The notes under the pieces are model-generated. The model did no database searches. It worked only from the letters and a program-made list of their open reading frames with translations, and was not told the DNA's origin. DNA of 64,000 nucleotides from NCBI RefSeq assembly GCF_901000735.1, contig NC_081546.1, positions 14,151,629 to 14,215,628 on the forward strand, in the 5' to 3' direction. Positions 42,840 through 55,181 of this stretch are shown here, piece after piece. The position numbers and the translations under genes were made by a program. How positions within the stretch are numbered: position 1 is the stretch's first letter; every line of letters begins with the position of its first letter. Source of the stretch: Corylus avellana. Lineage: Eukaryota; Streptophyta; Magnoliopsida; Fagales; Betulaceae.

Positions 42840-44186
42840 TTGTTTCATTGTCTGTTGATTTTTTTTTTTTTAAGTTTCTATTTTGTTTTTATAATTTTAG
42901 TTTTCCTTTGTTTTGTTTTAGTAGTTTGTTTTTCAAGGACAAGTTTTCTTTCAAGTTTAGGGGTATGCTATGAGCCATACCTATTCCAATCAGTTTTCTC
43001 ATCTCCCTTGTATGATCTTTCCATTTTCTCTACACATTGAGGAAATGTGTAATCCAGATTTGGGGGTATGGGAGACATACACCACTTTGTCCAAAATTTT
43101 TTATTTTTGAAAATGCATGTTCATGTTATCCTTGAGACTTTGGTTAATCTAAAAGCTATTATTTGAATTTCATTGGTGAGCTTAGAATGCTGAACACATG
43201 ATCTGATGGCCAGAATTCTAAGTCTTAGTACTTACTTTTGGCATTTAAGAATTTACTTGTTTTGATTTAAATTGCCAAAAGCACATTAGCACATAGTTCG
43301 TGAGGTATGACATGTGAACCTAAATTGTATATGTTTTCAATGTCTTGGGGGTGAAGTTGGGTGACTTATTGGATGGATACATTGGTACAATTGAAAGAGA
43401 AAAAAAAAATGTTGATCATTTTGAGCTTTTCACTAAGTAACTGGACATTTTGCCTCATTAAGTAATGAGTGTTTATCATAAAATTTGAGAAGTTTGATTT
43501 GGTTAATGTCATGGCTAGTTTAGTTTTGTAGCCTTTTTGACTCGAGTTAGTAAGCCCATAGGGGTGTTCTTACACCTAGTACCCTAAAGCCATCTAGTTT
43601 GGGAAGCATTGGCCTAACACTCATTACATGAGTCAATTAGAAAGCTTAAGGGAACTAAGCATTGCACAGCATGACCAAAAAGAATAAATAAATAACACTC
43701 TTAATGTTATGCCATGGTTATTCATTCTAATGGGAATCCTAGTGAACTTTGAGGTATTGAGTCATTGCACCTTAGGAATAATTTGAAGCTTCATAATTAT
43801 GTATTGGTTCACTTTACACTCAATTGAACTTATGATGCCTCAACCTGTCATTTGTAAGTGCTTAGACTTTGGAATTCCAATTCATTTTGAAGATGGAGTT
43901 ATCCTTTTAAGCTTGTTAGTGAATAAAAATCATTATTTTAAGTGATACTTCACTCTTATGCATGACATGAATTTTGCATAATGTTTGTAGGTAGCATTTC
44001 TGTTAAATCCTCACGATACTTCACTTGTCCTACTAGGGATGCCTAGGGGCTTAAAAGGCTTGTTGCATATGCTAAATACAATCGTGTTTCCCACGACAGT
44101 GGAGGTAGAGTAGTTGTTGTTTTATATTTTTTTTATTTTTCAGTTTCATATTGCTAAGAGACTAGCAATATGTAAGTTTGGGGGTG
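42840..44186 (+). mobile_element. Athila-like 3' internal region, copy 3
   Basis: It is collinear with 10099-11601 and 14395-15872: CAAGTTTAGGGGTATGCTAT (about 42952), AGATTTGGGGGTATGGGA (about 43056), GACTCGAGTTAGTAAGCC, TGAACTTTGAGGTATTGAG. It ends GTAAGTTTGGGGGTG before the LTR at 44187. Non-coding. Confidence 0.75.
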
Positions 44187-45482
44187 TGACAGGTGTTGAA
44201 TGTTACACATTCAACCCCTTTAATTCACATATGTTAATCTCTTAGTTTTGTTATCAGTTGATGTTTTGTGTTGTTTTTGTGTTTCCTTGCATTTTTTGGA
44301 TTTTGAAGAAAAACAAGCATTTCCGGCAAGTTTCGTACTTAAAAGTTATTTTGGGAAAAAGATTAAGGAAGTGCGCTCGAGCGCCCAAGCCAGTGGGATC
44401 GAGCGCAGTCATGCGCTTGAGCGCCAATCTTGCGATCGAGCATAGTCATGCGCTAGAGAAGCAGTGAAGTCGGCAGACACGGTTTTGCACGGTTTGGAAG
44501 TCTATAATCCAACTCCAACTCGGTTTTTGAGTTGTTAGGTTGCACAAAAATGTCTAGGGTTGTTCCAAAGTCTATAAATACTCCCTCAATTCGTTCAAAT
44601 TGAAGGAGGGAAGAGAGAAAGAAGCCAAGACACAAGCTTTGGAAGAAGAATTGGAGGCTAGAAGGGTTTTTTGGTTTTTCTTCTTTTCCTTATTATTTTC
44701 TTATGAGGATGATTTTCATCCAAATTATGTGTAACTAATACTCTAGTTAGGGGCTCGATTGAAGCCCTAATCATGCCTCTTTAGGATTTCAATATTGGCG
44801 TCATTGCTACAATTCATATTTTGGATACTTAACTTGATTATTTCCTATTTTATTGAATTCCTCACATGAATGTGCTTGATCATCATATGCATGTGGTATG
44901 GATTTGTTATTTAAGTCAATTTGGATGACCGAGTCCTGAGCTTAATAGAGTGACAAAAGAACCCCATCATAGGTTCTTGGATTAATCAACATGGAAAATC
45001 GAAAGTAGATACCATACTCTAGGCTTCATGTGTTTGTCGATTTCAATAGATTTATGCTTTCTTAAAGAACAACTTAGTAGATATCATACTAAATCCATTG
45101 AGAAAGAAAAGAATTAGAGTATATACCATGCCTAATTCATTGCTTAGGGAGATCAATAGCTTAAGGAATAGATACCATGCCCTTAGGTTAGCAAACATTG
45201 GGTATCTTTATATGGTTATAGCATTGGCATATTGTTTATCTTATTCGAGTATGATTAGCAGTGGATAAGAAAACCCTACCCTTTCATTCTTATTATTTCA
45301 ACTCAATATTTTATCTTGTTTAATTCAGTTATTTATTTTGGCAATTCTTTTAAGCATAATTTGTAGCAATCCTCGTGAGAATGATCTCATACTTGCTTTC
45401 TATACTATCGTTTTGATCTTGTACACTTGCGAGTAAAACGTACATTTATTTGCCTATTATTTAGGTAGATATTTGCACAACA
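44187..45482 (+). mobile_element. Athila-like 3' LTR, 1296 bp
   Basis: It begins TGACAGGTGTTGAATGTTAC and ends TATTTGCACAACA. A TATA box CTATAAATACTCCC lies at about 44572. U3 has a dense group of CTCGAGCGC/GATCGAGC motifs (44374-44456). It is directly followed by Tat-like gag sequence, into which the element was inserted or recombined. Confidence 0.82.
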
Positions 45483-46454
45483 GATGGCTTAAGGAGGAGA
45501 AGACTGATCGGTTGCGGAAGATCTGATGCAAAACACAAATTTGCCCTTTATTGGTAGGGTGATGAGGTTTCCTTTGCCCGAAAAGTTTAAAGTCCCACAT
45601 GTCAATAAATATGATGGGAGCGGAGATCTGACCGATCATATGAAAAGCTTCTGAGCTCACCTCGCCCTCCATGACACTCTTGACGAGATCGTATATCGAG
45701 CCTTCCCATTAACATTGAAGGGAGATGCCAGAGAATGGTTCGGGAAGTTGCTTCCCAAATCTATAGACAACTTCGATTTCCTCGGACACCAGTTCTTAAC
45801 TCAATTCCCCTTGCCTACTTGTTATCCCTCGTGCAAGGGAAGAATGAGTCCTTGAAGGACTACATGATCAGGTTCAACAGGGAGAAGTTGAGTGTAGAAA
45901 GCCAGAAGGTAGAAATGGTGTTATCTGCTTTAATGAACAGAATCAAAACCGAAGGCAAACTAATGGCCGAGTTAGCTCGGAGACCTACGTTAGTTAGTCT
46001 TCGTCAGTTTATGAACAAAGTTGAAGAGTTCATAAACCAAAAGGAAACCATCGGTGCCTTGATGAAGTCAAAACGGCAAAGTGGTCAAGGTGAAGCTAGC
46101 AGCAGCAGGGTAGCACTTCGTGGCTCCGAAAAGATGAGAAAGGAGGAAAGGAGCCCGAAGAGTTCCGACAAGAAGTTGGAGCCTTTCCACCAACGGAACC
46201 AAAGATTGACTCCTCTGAATACCAGTATCACCGAGGTGTTCATGGAGATCAAGAGGGATTCCAACTTCAGATGGCCATCAAAGATGAGAACTCCACAGAT
46301 GCGCAACAACCAAAAGTTTTGCGAATACCACAACGATCACGGTCACCTAACCAAGGATTGCATATCCCTATGGATGGAGATAGAAAACTTCATCAAGAAT
46401 GGAAGATTGGTGTGGTTTTTGGCCAGAGAAATAGAGAGGGATAGAAACCCTTAG
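45483..46454 (+). pseudogene. Tat-like Ty3/gypsy gag, second element
   Basis: After the Athila-like LTR, broken frames and then an open frame from 45735 encode gag: LVQGKNESLKDYMIRFNREK, LRQFMNKVEEFINQKETIGA, and a CCHC-type knuckle (CEYHNDHGHLTKDC, about 46320-46361). The N-terminal part is frame-broken and its start is missing. A TAG at about 46452 closes the frame and protease follows in another frame. Confidence 0.85.
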
Positions 46455-46500
46455 GTGAACTAGCCTCTGCGGCTAGCGGCAAATAAGGAAGATGTGATAG

Positions 46501-47073
46501 GTGAAATTCATACAATTTCGGGGAGGATTAGCTGGTGGAGGAGATTCCAACTCTGCAAGGGAGGCTCACGCGAGTAAGACAAATGTAGAAGAGGTTCTCC
46601 TTCTTGAAAGGCCTTCAAATGCCCAAAAGAAGGATCCAATGATTCTTTCATTCTCTGAAGAAGATGCAGAAGGGGTTTCAATGCCCCATGATGACGCATT
46701 GGTGGTGATGGTGACAGTGGCTAATCATGTCATCCATCGAATCTTGGTAGACAATGGAAGCTCGGTTGATATCTTATGTTGGCTAGTCTTCAAACAGATG
46801 GGCATTGATTGGGAAAGGATCAAACCATTCGATTCACCACTAGTTGGATTTGCAAGAGAGAAAGTCCAACCAATGGGGCTGATTTCTCTTCTTGTTACAG
46901 TGGGAACAACCTCCAAACAAGCAACAGTCATGGTGGACTTTCTAGTGGTCGACCAACCATCCGGTTACAACGTAATCATCGGTCGACCATCATTGAATAA
47001 GTTGAAGGCTGTAACTTCAACCTACCACCTAAAGATGAAGTTCCCAACAAAAGGAGTTAGAGAAGTGAAATGA
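46501..47073 (+). pseudogene. Tat-like retropepsin (protease) region
   Basis: Open frame of 190 codons containing the aspartic protease active-site motif in the form ILVDNGSSVDIL (about 46741-46776) and the C-terminal SGYNVIIGRPSLNKLKAVTS. It processes the gag-pol polyprotein in functional elements. A TGA at about 47071 separates it from the RT part in the same frame. Confidence 0.85.
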
Positions 47074-47079
47074 GATAAG

Positions 47080-48177
47080 GTGGCAGCAAGGAAGTGTTAT
47101 AACACTTCGCCAAAGAAACCATCGGGATTTGTGCTCCTAACAATCAACAATGTGGGTAGTAGAAATGAGGAAGAGTTAAGGGGCGAACCAACTGAGGAGC
47201 TGGTGGAACTACTCATGGGGGACAACAAGGTTGTGAAGATTGGTTCGCAACTAACCCTAGAAATCCGAGAAGGCCTCATTTGCTTTCTTCGGGAAAATAT
47301 GGATGTGTTTGCACGGACACATGAAGACATGCTTGGGATTAGCCCCGAGGAGATTATCCATCGGCTAGATATAGACCCATTGATGAAGTCGGTGAAGCAA
47401 AAGAGAAGGAAGTTCACTCCCGAGCGAAATATGGCCATCGCTGAAGAAGTGGAGAAGTTGCTCAAGGCCGGGTTCATCGAAGAGGTGTATTATCCCGATT
47501 GGTTGGCCAACATGGTATTGGTCAAGAAGTCAAATAGGAAATGGAGGATGTGTATGGACTTCACTGACCTGAACTAGGCATGCCTGAAGGATAGCTTTCC
47601 ACTGCCACGAATTCATTCATTGGTGGATGCAACAACGAGGTATGGGCTACTCAGATTTATGGATGCCTTTTTCGGTTACAAGTAAATTTACATGCATGAA
47701 GCTGACTAAAAGAAAACAACGTTCATCACAGACCGAGGCTTGTACTGCTACAAAGTCATGCCATTCGGTTTGAAAAACGCTAGGGCCACTTATCATAGAC
47801 TGGTGAACAAAATGTCCCGAGAGTAGATTGGAAGGAACATGGAAGTCTATGCCGATAACATGCTCATGAAGAGTGTGTTACCTCTCGACCATTCTCATGA
47901 TTTGCAAGAAACGTTCAAAACGTTGAAGCAATACAGGATGAAATTAAATCTAGTGAAGTGTGTTTTCGGAGTCTCCTCAGGAAAATTCCTCGGTTATATG
48001 GTGTTAAACTGAGGAATAGAAGTGAATCCTGAAAAGATCCAGCAGTCCTGGATCATCTCTCGGTAGACCAACAAGTGCCTCCCTTTCTTCAAGATCTTGA
48101 GAAAGGCATTTGAGTGATCCGAAGAGTGTGACCTAGCATTTGAGTAGCTGAAGAAGTACCTAGCTTGCCCACCTCTA
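47080..48177 (+). pseudogene. Tat-like reverse transcriptase, mutated
   Basis: In the protease frame: ARTHEDMLGISPEEIIHRLD, NMVLVKKSNRKWRMCMDFTD then TAG at about 47575, [20 protein letters not shown] at about 47758. The catalytic box reads YADN at about 47848 instead of YVDD, so polymerase activity is lost. More stops follow before the gap at 48178. RNase H is not seen. Confidence 0.85.
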
Positions 48178-48277
48178 NNNNNNNNNNNNNNNNNNNNNNN
48201 NNNNNNNNNNNNNNNNNNNNNNNNNNNNNNNNNNNNNNNNNNNNNNNNNNNNNNNNNNNNNNNNNNNNNNNNNNNNN
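48178..48277. other. Assembly gap (100 N)
   Basis: 100 N inside pol of the second Tat-like element; RNase H and the integrase N terminus fall here. Confidence 0.99.
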
Positions 48278-49215
48278 AACTTGCGACAATTGCCAACGCT
48301 TCGCGAATGTTTCCAAGCAACCCCCCGAGGAGCTGAGTTCCATTTCCACACCTTGGCCCTTCTCACAATTGGGGGTGGATATAGTAGGACTGTTACCCCG
48401 AGGAAAGAGGGGTGTTTGGTTAGCAGTAATGGCCATGGATTACTTTACCAAATGGGTAGAAGTGGCAGCCTTGGTAAACATAACAGCCAAGTGCATGGAG
48501 CGGTTCCAATGGAAAAATGTAATTTGTCGGTATTAGATTCCACATGCATTCGTCACTGACAATGGGAAGCAATTCGATTGTGACTCATTCTAAGAGTGGT
48601 GTTCAAAGCTCTATATCAGAAACTACTTCTCATCTCCAGGTCATCCCCAAGCAAACGGACAAGTTAAAGCTACCAACAAGACAATCTTTAAAATTCTAAA
48701 GTAAAAACTTGGTGAGCGGAAAGGAGAATGGGCCGAGGATCTCCCGGAAGTTCTGTGGGCATACACAACTACTAAGAGGACTCCAACCGAAGAGACGCCT
48801 TATGCTTTAGCCTTTGGGATCGAAGCAGTAATCCCAGTCGAGGTTGGATCGGGAAGCTTTCGTGTGGAGACCTTTCGGCCAAAGTGCAATAATGAAGGCA
48901 TCAGGCTACACCTTGACTTGCTACAGGAGAAACGGGATCAGGCCCAAGTAACCATGGCAGCATACCAAGAAAAGGTGGCTCGGTATTTCAACCGGAATGT
49001 CAAGCACCGAAGCTTCAAGCTAGGAGATTTGGTCTTGCGAAAAGTTACCATCGCAACCAAAGATCCAACCAAGGAAAGCTAGCCCCAAGTTGGGAAGAAC
49101 CATCCAAGGTGGTGGCATGCCATAGAGCGGGAGCATATCACCTCGAAGATAAAGAGGGGAAAGTGCTCCCAAGGCCTTGGAATGCCGAGCATCTGAAGAA
49201 ATACTTTGTTTAGTC
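48278..49215 (+). pseudogene. Tat-like integrase, catalytic residue lost
   Basis: It starts in the zinc-binding HHCC domain (TCDNCQR). The DDE core follows with Asp in LGVDIVG (about 48370), Asp in FVTDNGKQF (about 48550) and, where Glu is expected in GQ.EATNKTI, a Lys (AAA, 48666-48668). The C-terminal part includes EKVARYFNRNVKHRSFKLGD then LVLRKV. Stops occur at about 48534, 48591, 48702 and 49080. It is dead. Codon and order match plant Ty3/gypsy integrases. Confidence 0.85.
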
Positions 49216-49309
49216 ATTGTAATTTCATTAAAAAGATTCATACTATGATTTTCGGTTGTAAAAGCATTCCATCAATAAAAGGATCTTCTGAAATTACAGT
49301 GTCAAACAA

Positions 49310-49950
49310 AATCTCGGTAAATATAGCCTGCAAGGCACTTTACTGAAACCAAATCTCGGGAAATATGGTCGTAAGGGCGCTTTTCCAAGACCAAGCATTC
49401 GTAAACATTGCCGTAAAGGCACTTTTGGAACTTAACCCACAAAAGAATGAAAAGCCTCAGAAGAAGGCTCATTCTAAGGTTAAAATACCTCGGAGAAATA
49501 TAGCCTTAAAAGGCGCTTTCCCAAGGCCAAACATTCAAGAAAAATAGACGTAAAGGCACTTTCTGAACTTAGTCCAATTAAAGAATGAAAAGCCTCGGAA
49601 GAATGCTTATCCTAAGGCTAAAATACCTCGGAGAAATATAGCCATTACGACGCTTTCCCAAGGCCATCGTTTGAGAAAAATAGCCTTAAAGGCGCTTTCC
49701 GAACATAACCTATTTAAAGAATGAGAAGCCTCTGAAGAAGGTTCATTCTAAGGTTAAAATACCTCAGAGAAATATAGCCATTAAGGCGTTTTCCCGAGGA
49801 TAACCGTTCAAGAAAAATAGCCTTAAAGGCGCTTTCCGAGCTTTGCCCATTCACAGAATAAAAGCCTCGGAAGAAGGCTTATTCTGAGGCTAAAATACCT
49901 CGGCGAAATATAGCCGCAAGGGCGCTTTCCCAAGGCCAAGCATTCAAGAA
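49310..49950 (+). repeat. About 137-bp minisatellite downstream of integrase
   Basis: TAAAATACCTCGGAGAAATA-type starts recur near 49481, 49620, 49755 and 49891, a period of 135-139 bp, roughly 4.5 copies. Each unit is itself two half-units of about 68 bp sharing ATAGCCTTAAAGGCGCTTTC. Tandem repeats between the pol genes and the 3' LTR are a known trait of Tat-lineage elements. Confidence 0.85.
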
Positions 49951-50089
49951 TTAAACTTTTCATTTTGTTCTTAGAAAATGTCGAGCATTCAAATTTAAAC
50001 CTTTTAAGATTATTTTTAAAGATTGCAAGAAATAAGGCAAACAAGAAAGATGGGGCAATAAAGAATTCTTCATTAAGATTTCAAAAAAC

Positions 50090-53000
50090 ATTTAAGAGTT
50101 CATTCATTCTTGGGCTCGGGAACCCCAACACTACCCGAAGTTACATCATGTTCCGAAGATTTCTCAGCAGGCCGATAACCGAACTCTGTGATGCCCTGAG
50201 CATCTAGCATCTACTCCTGACCGATGCGAATAAGTTCTTCAATCGCCTCAACTTCGGGAGGAAAGGCATTGGGAGAGATTGTGTCTATATTGATGTGCGA
50301 AGAACGGTTGAAGGCTAGGTCCCAGAAGGTCTCGAAGCCAACAACATATCCTCGGGCCTAGCCTTGGTCTTGGGCCCAAGACGCGAAGGATAGTTGCCTG
50401 AAGTATTTTCGAGCCTTATCCTTGTAATGGCATAGCTATCTCTTCACACGCTTATACTTTGCCTTAAGTCCCGTTGCTTTGGTCTCGGCAACTTTCTGTT
50501 TCTCAGCAGACTTCTCGGCCTTTAGGCGTTGAACCGAGGCTTCACCCTTGGCTTATCGAAGTTGTTCCAACATGACTGTACGTTGAAGATCAACCTCGGT
50601 GAACTTTTCTTCTAGCTATTTTAGATCCTCTTTAATAATTGAGTGATTTTCTTCAAGCCTCTAGGAATTCTCCTTGGAAGCCATCAGTTGAGCCTCCAAG
50701 CCCTGAATCCGAGAATTGGACTTGGAAGCCTAAGATTCCAAGAGGGGCTGCCATTGACCCGTGAGGAGGAGCTCATTGTCCTGCTGAGTCATGAGTTCTT
50801 TCAACTTAGCGTTTTCAGCCTCGGCCTCCTCCAACTTTTTCTTCAAATCATTGATCTCCAAAGCCGAGCTCTAAATGTGGTTCCTGAAGTCACAGTAGAT
50901 GCAGATTGACTTCATAACACTCTACAAAGATAGGTACAGTGAGCCAAGTTACTTTAAAAAAAAAAAAAAAAAAAAAAAAAATTGAGAACAAAGAGTAAGA
51001 AGCACTTACCATCAATTGGTATAACAACATCCGCTCTATCTCTTCCTTGGGAAACTTTCTGCCAGCACTCGACAGGCATTCTAGGGGAATCAAACCCACC
51101 AAGGCGCTAAAGGGATTCCCCAATAACCCTTGGCCCAACTCAGAGAGGGGCGGGCCAACCGTCCAACTGACTGTGTTTAGGTTCCCCGAGGAACCGGCCG
51201 GCTAAGAAGCCTCGACAGCATTACGTGCGGCTCGGACATTGGTACGATCCTCGGTCGGGCGAGGAGCCTCTTCAGTTTGGGTCTGTACCTTCCCAACCTG
51301 AGGATTAACCTCGGTTTCACGAGGCAACTCTTTGGAGCAAGACCCAGCCTCAGGTTGACGAGTCATCTTCTCTGTACCTTCGGCCTCTTTGATCAAATCA
51401 AAGGTAGGCTTGGTGTCCATGGGCTGAGGAGGTGACAATGGATTAACCTCGGTGCCGGCAACTTAGGGGCAATCGAGGGACTCTTGGACTTAGTTGCCAC
51501 AACATCATCCTCAATGATGATGTGGTCTGTGGCTACAATTTCTACTTTCCCAAACTGATGAGCAGCAACTTCCTTAAGGAGATGCTCCACATCCACCAGA
51601 GACTCCTCATCTGAATCGGAGGCCGAAGGAGTCAGGGGCTCCCCAGGAACTACGGAGATCGGCATAACTGCGAGCGGCCAAGCTTGCAGCGGCTTTTCTG
51701 GTCTAACCCTGAGGGTAGTCTCATAATTCTCCACGATGCATACTTTCAGCACCGAGAAGTTCTTCATTGATTCACCCATAACCTTGGTGAAGGAGTTGAG
51801 AAGGGTGGCAGACCTCGCCACCCCCGAGTGAACTTTGGAATTCCTCCTTTTTAAAGGAGGAATATCCGGGTCTTCAAGTTTGTCAACCAGCCTCAATTGA
51901 GGCACAGCAGGGGCTAACTGTTGGGCCTTCAGAGGGACTCGCGGAGAAGCCTCGGTCATCTTTCCCTTGCCCTTCTCATCAACAGATTTCTTGGCAGGCT
52001 CGGTGGCCTTACCTTTGCTTCTATCAACAGTAGTTTCTCTTGGAGGTTCAGTAATTACCCTCGTGTAAGCTCCGGTGGTAGGCCTCTTCCTTGGATGAAT
52101 GGTGCTTCCCGACCTACCAGTTGAGGGTACGCCAAATACTTCTCTAGATTGGCCATGGTAGCCCGGACGTCAAAGTCCATTTGCTTCTTGTTCTTCTTCG
52201 CCAGAGTGAAGGCTAGGATCTTGTCAACTCGATCCTCTTCTTCCTCAGTCAAATCAGAGTCCTCTTACCCTGTAAAGAATTATGGCAATTCTTTAAAAAA
52301 AATTATAAAAAAAAAAAAAATTGTCAGTTCTTTACCTTCGGACGAGATTATACTTGTTTCCCGAGGAACCCTCGGACCCTATACTACCTAAGAAGGAGAG
52401 AACTCCAAGCTTCCCAAGGCGAAGAAGAATGAATTCTTCCATTTCATATTATTGGAGAAGGTGGTCCGTAGATGAATGAACTTCACCTTCTTTCGGACTT
52501 GGAAGGTGAAGAGTGAGTTAGATTTGGGTTTCTTGGTAAGTTTGTAAACCTTTAGGAACTCCCAAATAGTTAAAGGATGCTCCTCCTCGAGAGCACGTGG
52601 CCACAGAACCACACAGGCAAAAAGATACCTCCAACCATTCAGCACGATCTAATGAGGAGCCAAGTTGAGGTGACTCAGCAATTCCCAAATAATCCTCGGG
52701 AAAGGTAGCCTGAAACCAGTTTTGAACATGGTCTCGTAGAGGTATACCTCGTCCTCCTCGGTATTCACCACTGCTCCATTTTGCGCATCATCAAAGCACA
52801 AACTGACTGATACAGGAATAAAATAGGACCTTTTGATCCGAGCTTCATGAGCCCTCGTCAAGTTTAACTTCCACAGGGCTGGGTATGCTTCGCCTAGTCC
52901 GTCAGAATCTGACCCATCGTTATGACCCATGATGTAGAGAAGGCTCGGGACTAATAACTGAGGAATGCATGGGTAACCTCCTTGACTCAAAAGGTGGCTA

Positions 53001-53107
53001 ACGCTCAACCAAAGATGGTCAACCGTGGCTTCGATGAGTGGAAAACGAAATCGAAGGTAGCTGAGAATCGGACTGTTTGGGTCGACGAAAGGCTCGACGG
53101 ATGGCAC
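50090..53107 (-). pseudogene. Antisense extra ORF of the Tat-like element (PF04195-like)
   Basis: On the minus strand from ATG 53107: a globular domain with CFDDAQNGAVVNTEEDEVYL and FRLPFPRIIWELLSHLNLAP, an in-frame TAG at 52647-52649, then LNGWRYLFACVVLWPRALEE to about 52388. The motif order is that of the plant 'putative gypsy type transposon' domain. Further downstream come Pro/Ser/Glu-rich stretches (51202-51959, 52055-52252) and a long coiled coil (LKKKLEEAEAENAKLKELMT, about 50800-50860), probably joined by splicing. Tat-lineage elements are known to carry such an antisense ORF between integrase and the 3' LTR. Function is unknown. The in-frame stop and others make this copy a pseudogene. 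Confidence 0.75.
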
Positions 53108-53747
53108 AGATCTGACTGAAACTCTAAAAAAGACTACCCTAAAAAAGTAAAGTTGGAAGAATTAAAGCAAGACAGAGGAAGAAGATGGGTTGCAGAGAGC
53201 TTTCAAGAAGCCAAAATGGAATTCTAGCAAGAGAAGAGCATGAAATGAAGAAATGAAGGGGAAGGAAGCCTTTTATCAGGGTTTTTGAAAAATCCACTTG
53301 AGTGGAGAGATGGGGGAACGGCGCCTAACGTGAAACCCTAGGGTTCCTCGAGAAGGCGCACCTCGATTTGCCAAACCACCAGAAAACCGACACATGGTGA
53401 ACCGCCGATTCAGCCACACAAATGGTGACACGTGGCACATTCCTTGAAAAACGAAAAACTGACATGCGTGCTGTCCATCACTCAGGACGACAAATAGCCT
53501 CAAAGGTTGTTGGCTCGGGAAGGTCAGCAGTCTCCAGATTGTTGGCTCGGGAAGACCAACAACCTCTAGACTGTTGGCTTGAGAAGTTCAACGGACAAAG
53601 TTTCCCTCGGGAAATTCATTTCAAAAAATTTCAAATCTCGGAAGACCGATCCAAGAAAATCCTCATACCAAGGTTTGGTCAGTAACTGATTCATTTTGAA
53701 GAAACAAGAAATTTCCAATAACTCGAACAAGAAAATTGGAGGGTAAT
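53108..53747. other. Region between antisense ORF and 3' LTR
   Basis: Non-coding on present evidence; would contain the promoter of the antisense ORF. GTTGGCTCGGGA.G recurs three times at 53509-53585. It ends in purine-rich AAGAAAATTGGAGGGTAAT, a likely polypurine tract. Confidence 0.5.
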
Positions 53748-53827
53748 TGTTGGGTAATGGATTGGCCACTTTTAGCCCAACAGGCCTCTAGTATCGATTC
53801 AATGTGCAAGCCTACTAAAGACAGGCC
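53748..53827 (+). mobile_element. Start of 3' LTR of the second Tat-like element
   Basis: TGTTGGGTAATGGATTGGCC follows the polypurine tract and is cut by the gap after 80 bases. The TGTTG start agrees with the proposed 5' LTR start at 2056 of the first Tat-like element. Confidence 0.55.
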
Positions 53828-53927
53828 NNNNNNNNNNNNNNNNNNNNNNNNNNNNNNNNNNNNNNNNNNNNNNNNNNNNNNNNNNNNNNNNNNNNNNNNN
53901 NNNNNNNNNNNNNNNNNNNNNNNNNNN
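53828..53927. other. Assembly gap (100 N)
   Basis: 100 N; the right edge coincides with the start of the second copy of the 3.5-kb duplication. Confidence 0.99.
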
Positions 53928-53950
53928 AGCAGTCCTTCGATAGGAATCTG

Positions 53951-54732
53951 ATGGGTAATTTTTTTGAATTTCAACTGGAGTCCTGTGTTCGAGGGAACGG
54001 TGAGTGGGTCAGTGCTGATGCAGTTTTTGGGGCGAATTTCCAGCCTGGTGAGGAGTGCTTTGATCTAGGTAATCAGCCTTTCCTTTTCGATGCTGAGCTT
54101 GAAGGGGTTGGCAGATGTTCAGGAAAGGGGAAGAAGAAAAGGCCTTATCAGGTTTGGAAGGATAGGTGTATGACCCTAAAGACTAAGGTGGTGAGGGTTG
54201 TGCAGTGACGACATCCAGCACTACTCCTGGTGGTTCTTTTGATTTTGGTCTCAGGAGGTGGTTTCTCCAGCCTTCCTCTGAGGCTCAATCTTCTTTGGCA
54301 GTGTTGGGGAAGGGAGGGATTTTCATCCTGACTGTGCTGGTTCTGTTGTCGATCCTGGTCGAAGTTGGGATGGATGGGGAGGAGGATAATTTCTGGGACG
54401 AGGAGGCGGAAGAAGATTATTATCCTCTAACCTTGGGTGTTTTTCCCCTCGCTATGCCCTTGGATCAGATCTTGTGCGAGTCGTCCCCAAAGGCTGTCCA
54501 AAAGGGTGGTGTGGATGAAATTGTTGCTCTTTCGCTGTTTTCGTCGGGTTTTTGGTCCTTTTTCTCAGGTTTTGGAGGGCTTGTCTGGTGATCCCCCTCC
54601 CCCGATTAGGTTAGGGGTGGTTCCACCTTTGGCCTGTGCTTCTAATTCAAAAGGAAGTAGGGAATTGAAGAACTTGGAGAGTTCAGTCAATTATGAGGGT
54701 TCTAGTTGCGGTAAAGGCAAGAGGGTGTAGGT
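53951..54732 (+). pseudogene. LINE ORF1 remnant, second copy
   Basis: The same half-LINE ORF1 as at 34864-35629. 53951-54208 is open through the position where the first copy has a TGA, and 54437-54730 is an open C-terminal part ending KNLESSVNYEGSSCGKGKRV. A stop after VVRVVQ and frame changes between the pieces show it is not functional. Confidence 0.7.
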
Positions 54733-55181
54733 GTTTTTGGTGGGGTGTTGGGTTTGTTTTGTGGGTCTTGGGTTTTGTGTGTTTTGGGTCTCTCTTTTTT
54801 TTTTTTTTTCTTGGTGTCTTTGTTTATACTTTCGGTGTACTTAGGGGTACCTTATGCTTTTTTTATAAAGCTCTTTGATTACCTATAAAAAAAAAAAAAA
54901 AAAGATATATTTTATTTGTTAGTACTTGTGCTGGTCTAAGGATACCTTGCAGCTTGAGCAGGCCATCGGGGGCTTGTTCTAAAGAATATATGGGTTGGTG
55001 GTTATTTGGCCTCTTTTTAGAAGTGTTTTTACATTGTAAAATTACAGGCTAAAATCAGAAATAAATGCTATATATCTTAGTGTGTATACATTTTCCTGGC
55101 TATGCTTTTTTATTTTTGGAATAGAAGCCATGATCTTAGTGTCAATATTATATAGTTTCATACAGAACTTTGAGGCCAAAG

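Noticed and set aside
50890..53107. Minus-strand ORFs as a host gene
   Set aside because: Position between integrase and 3' LTR, domain type and in-frame stop point to the antisense ORF of a Tat-like retrotransposon.
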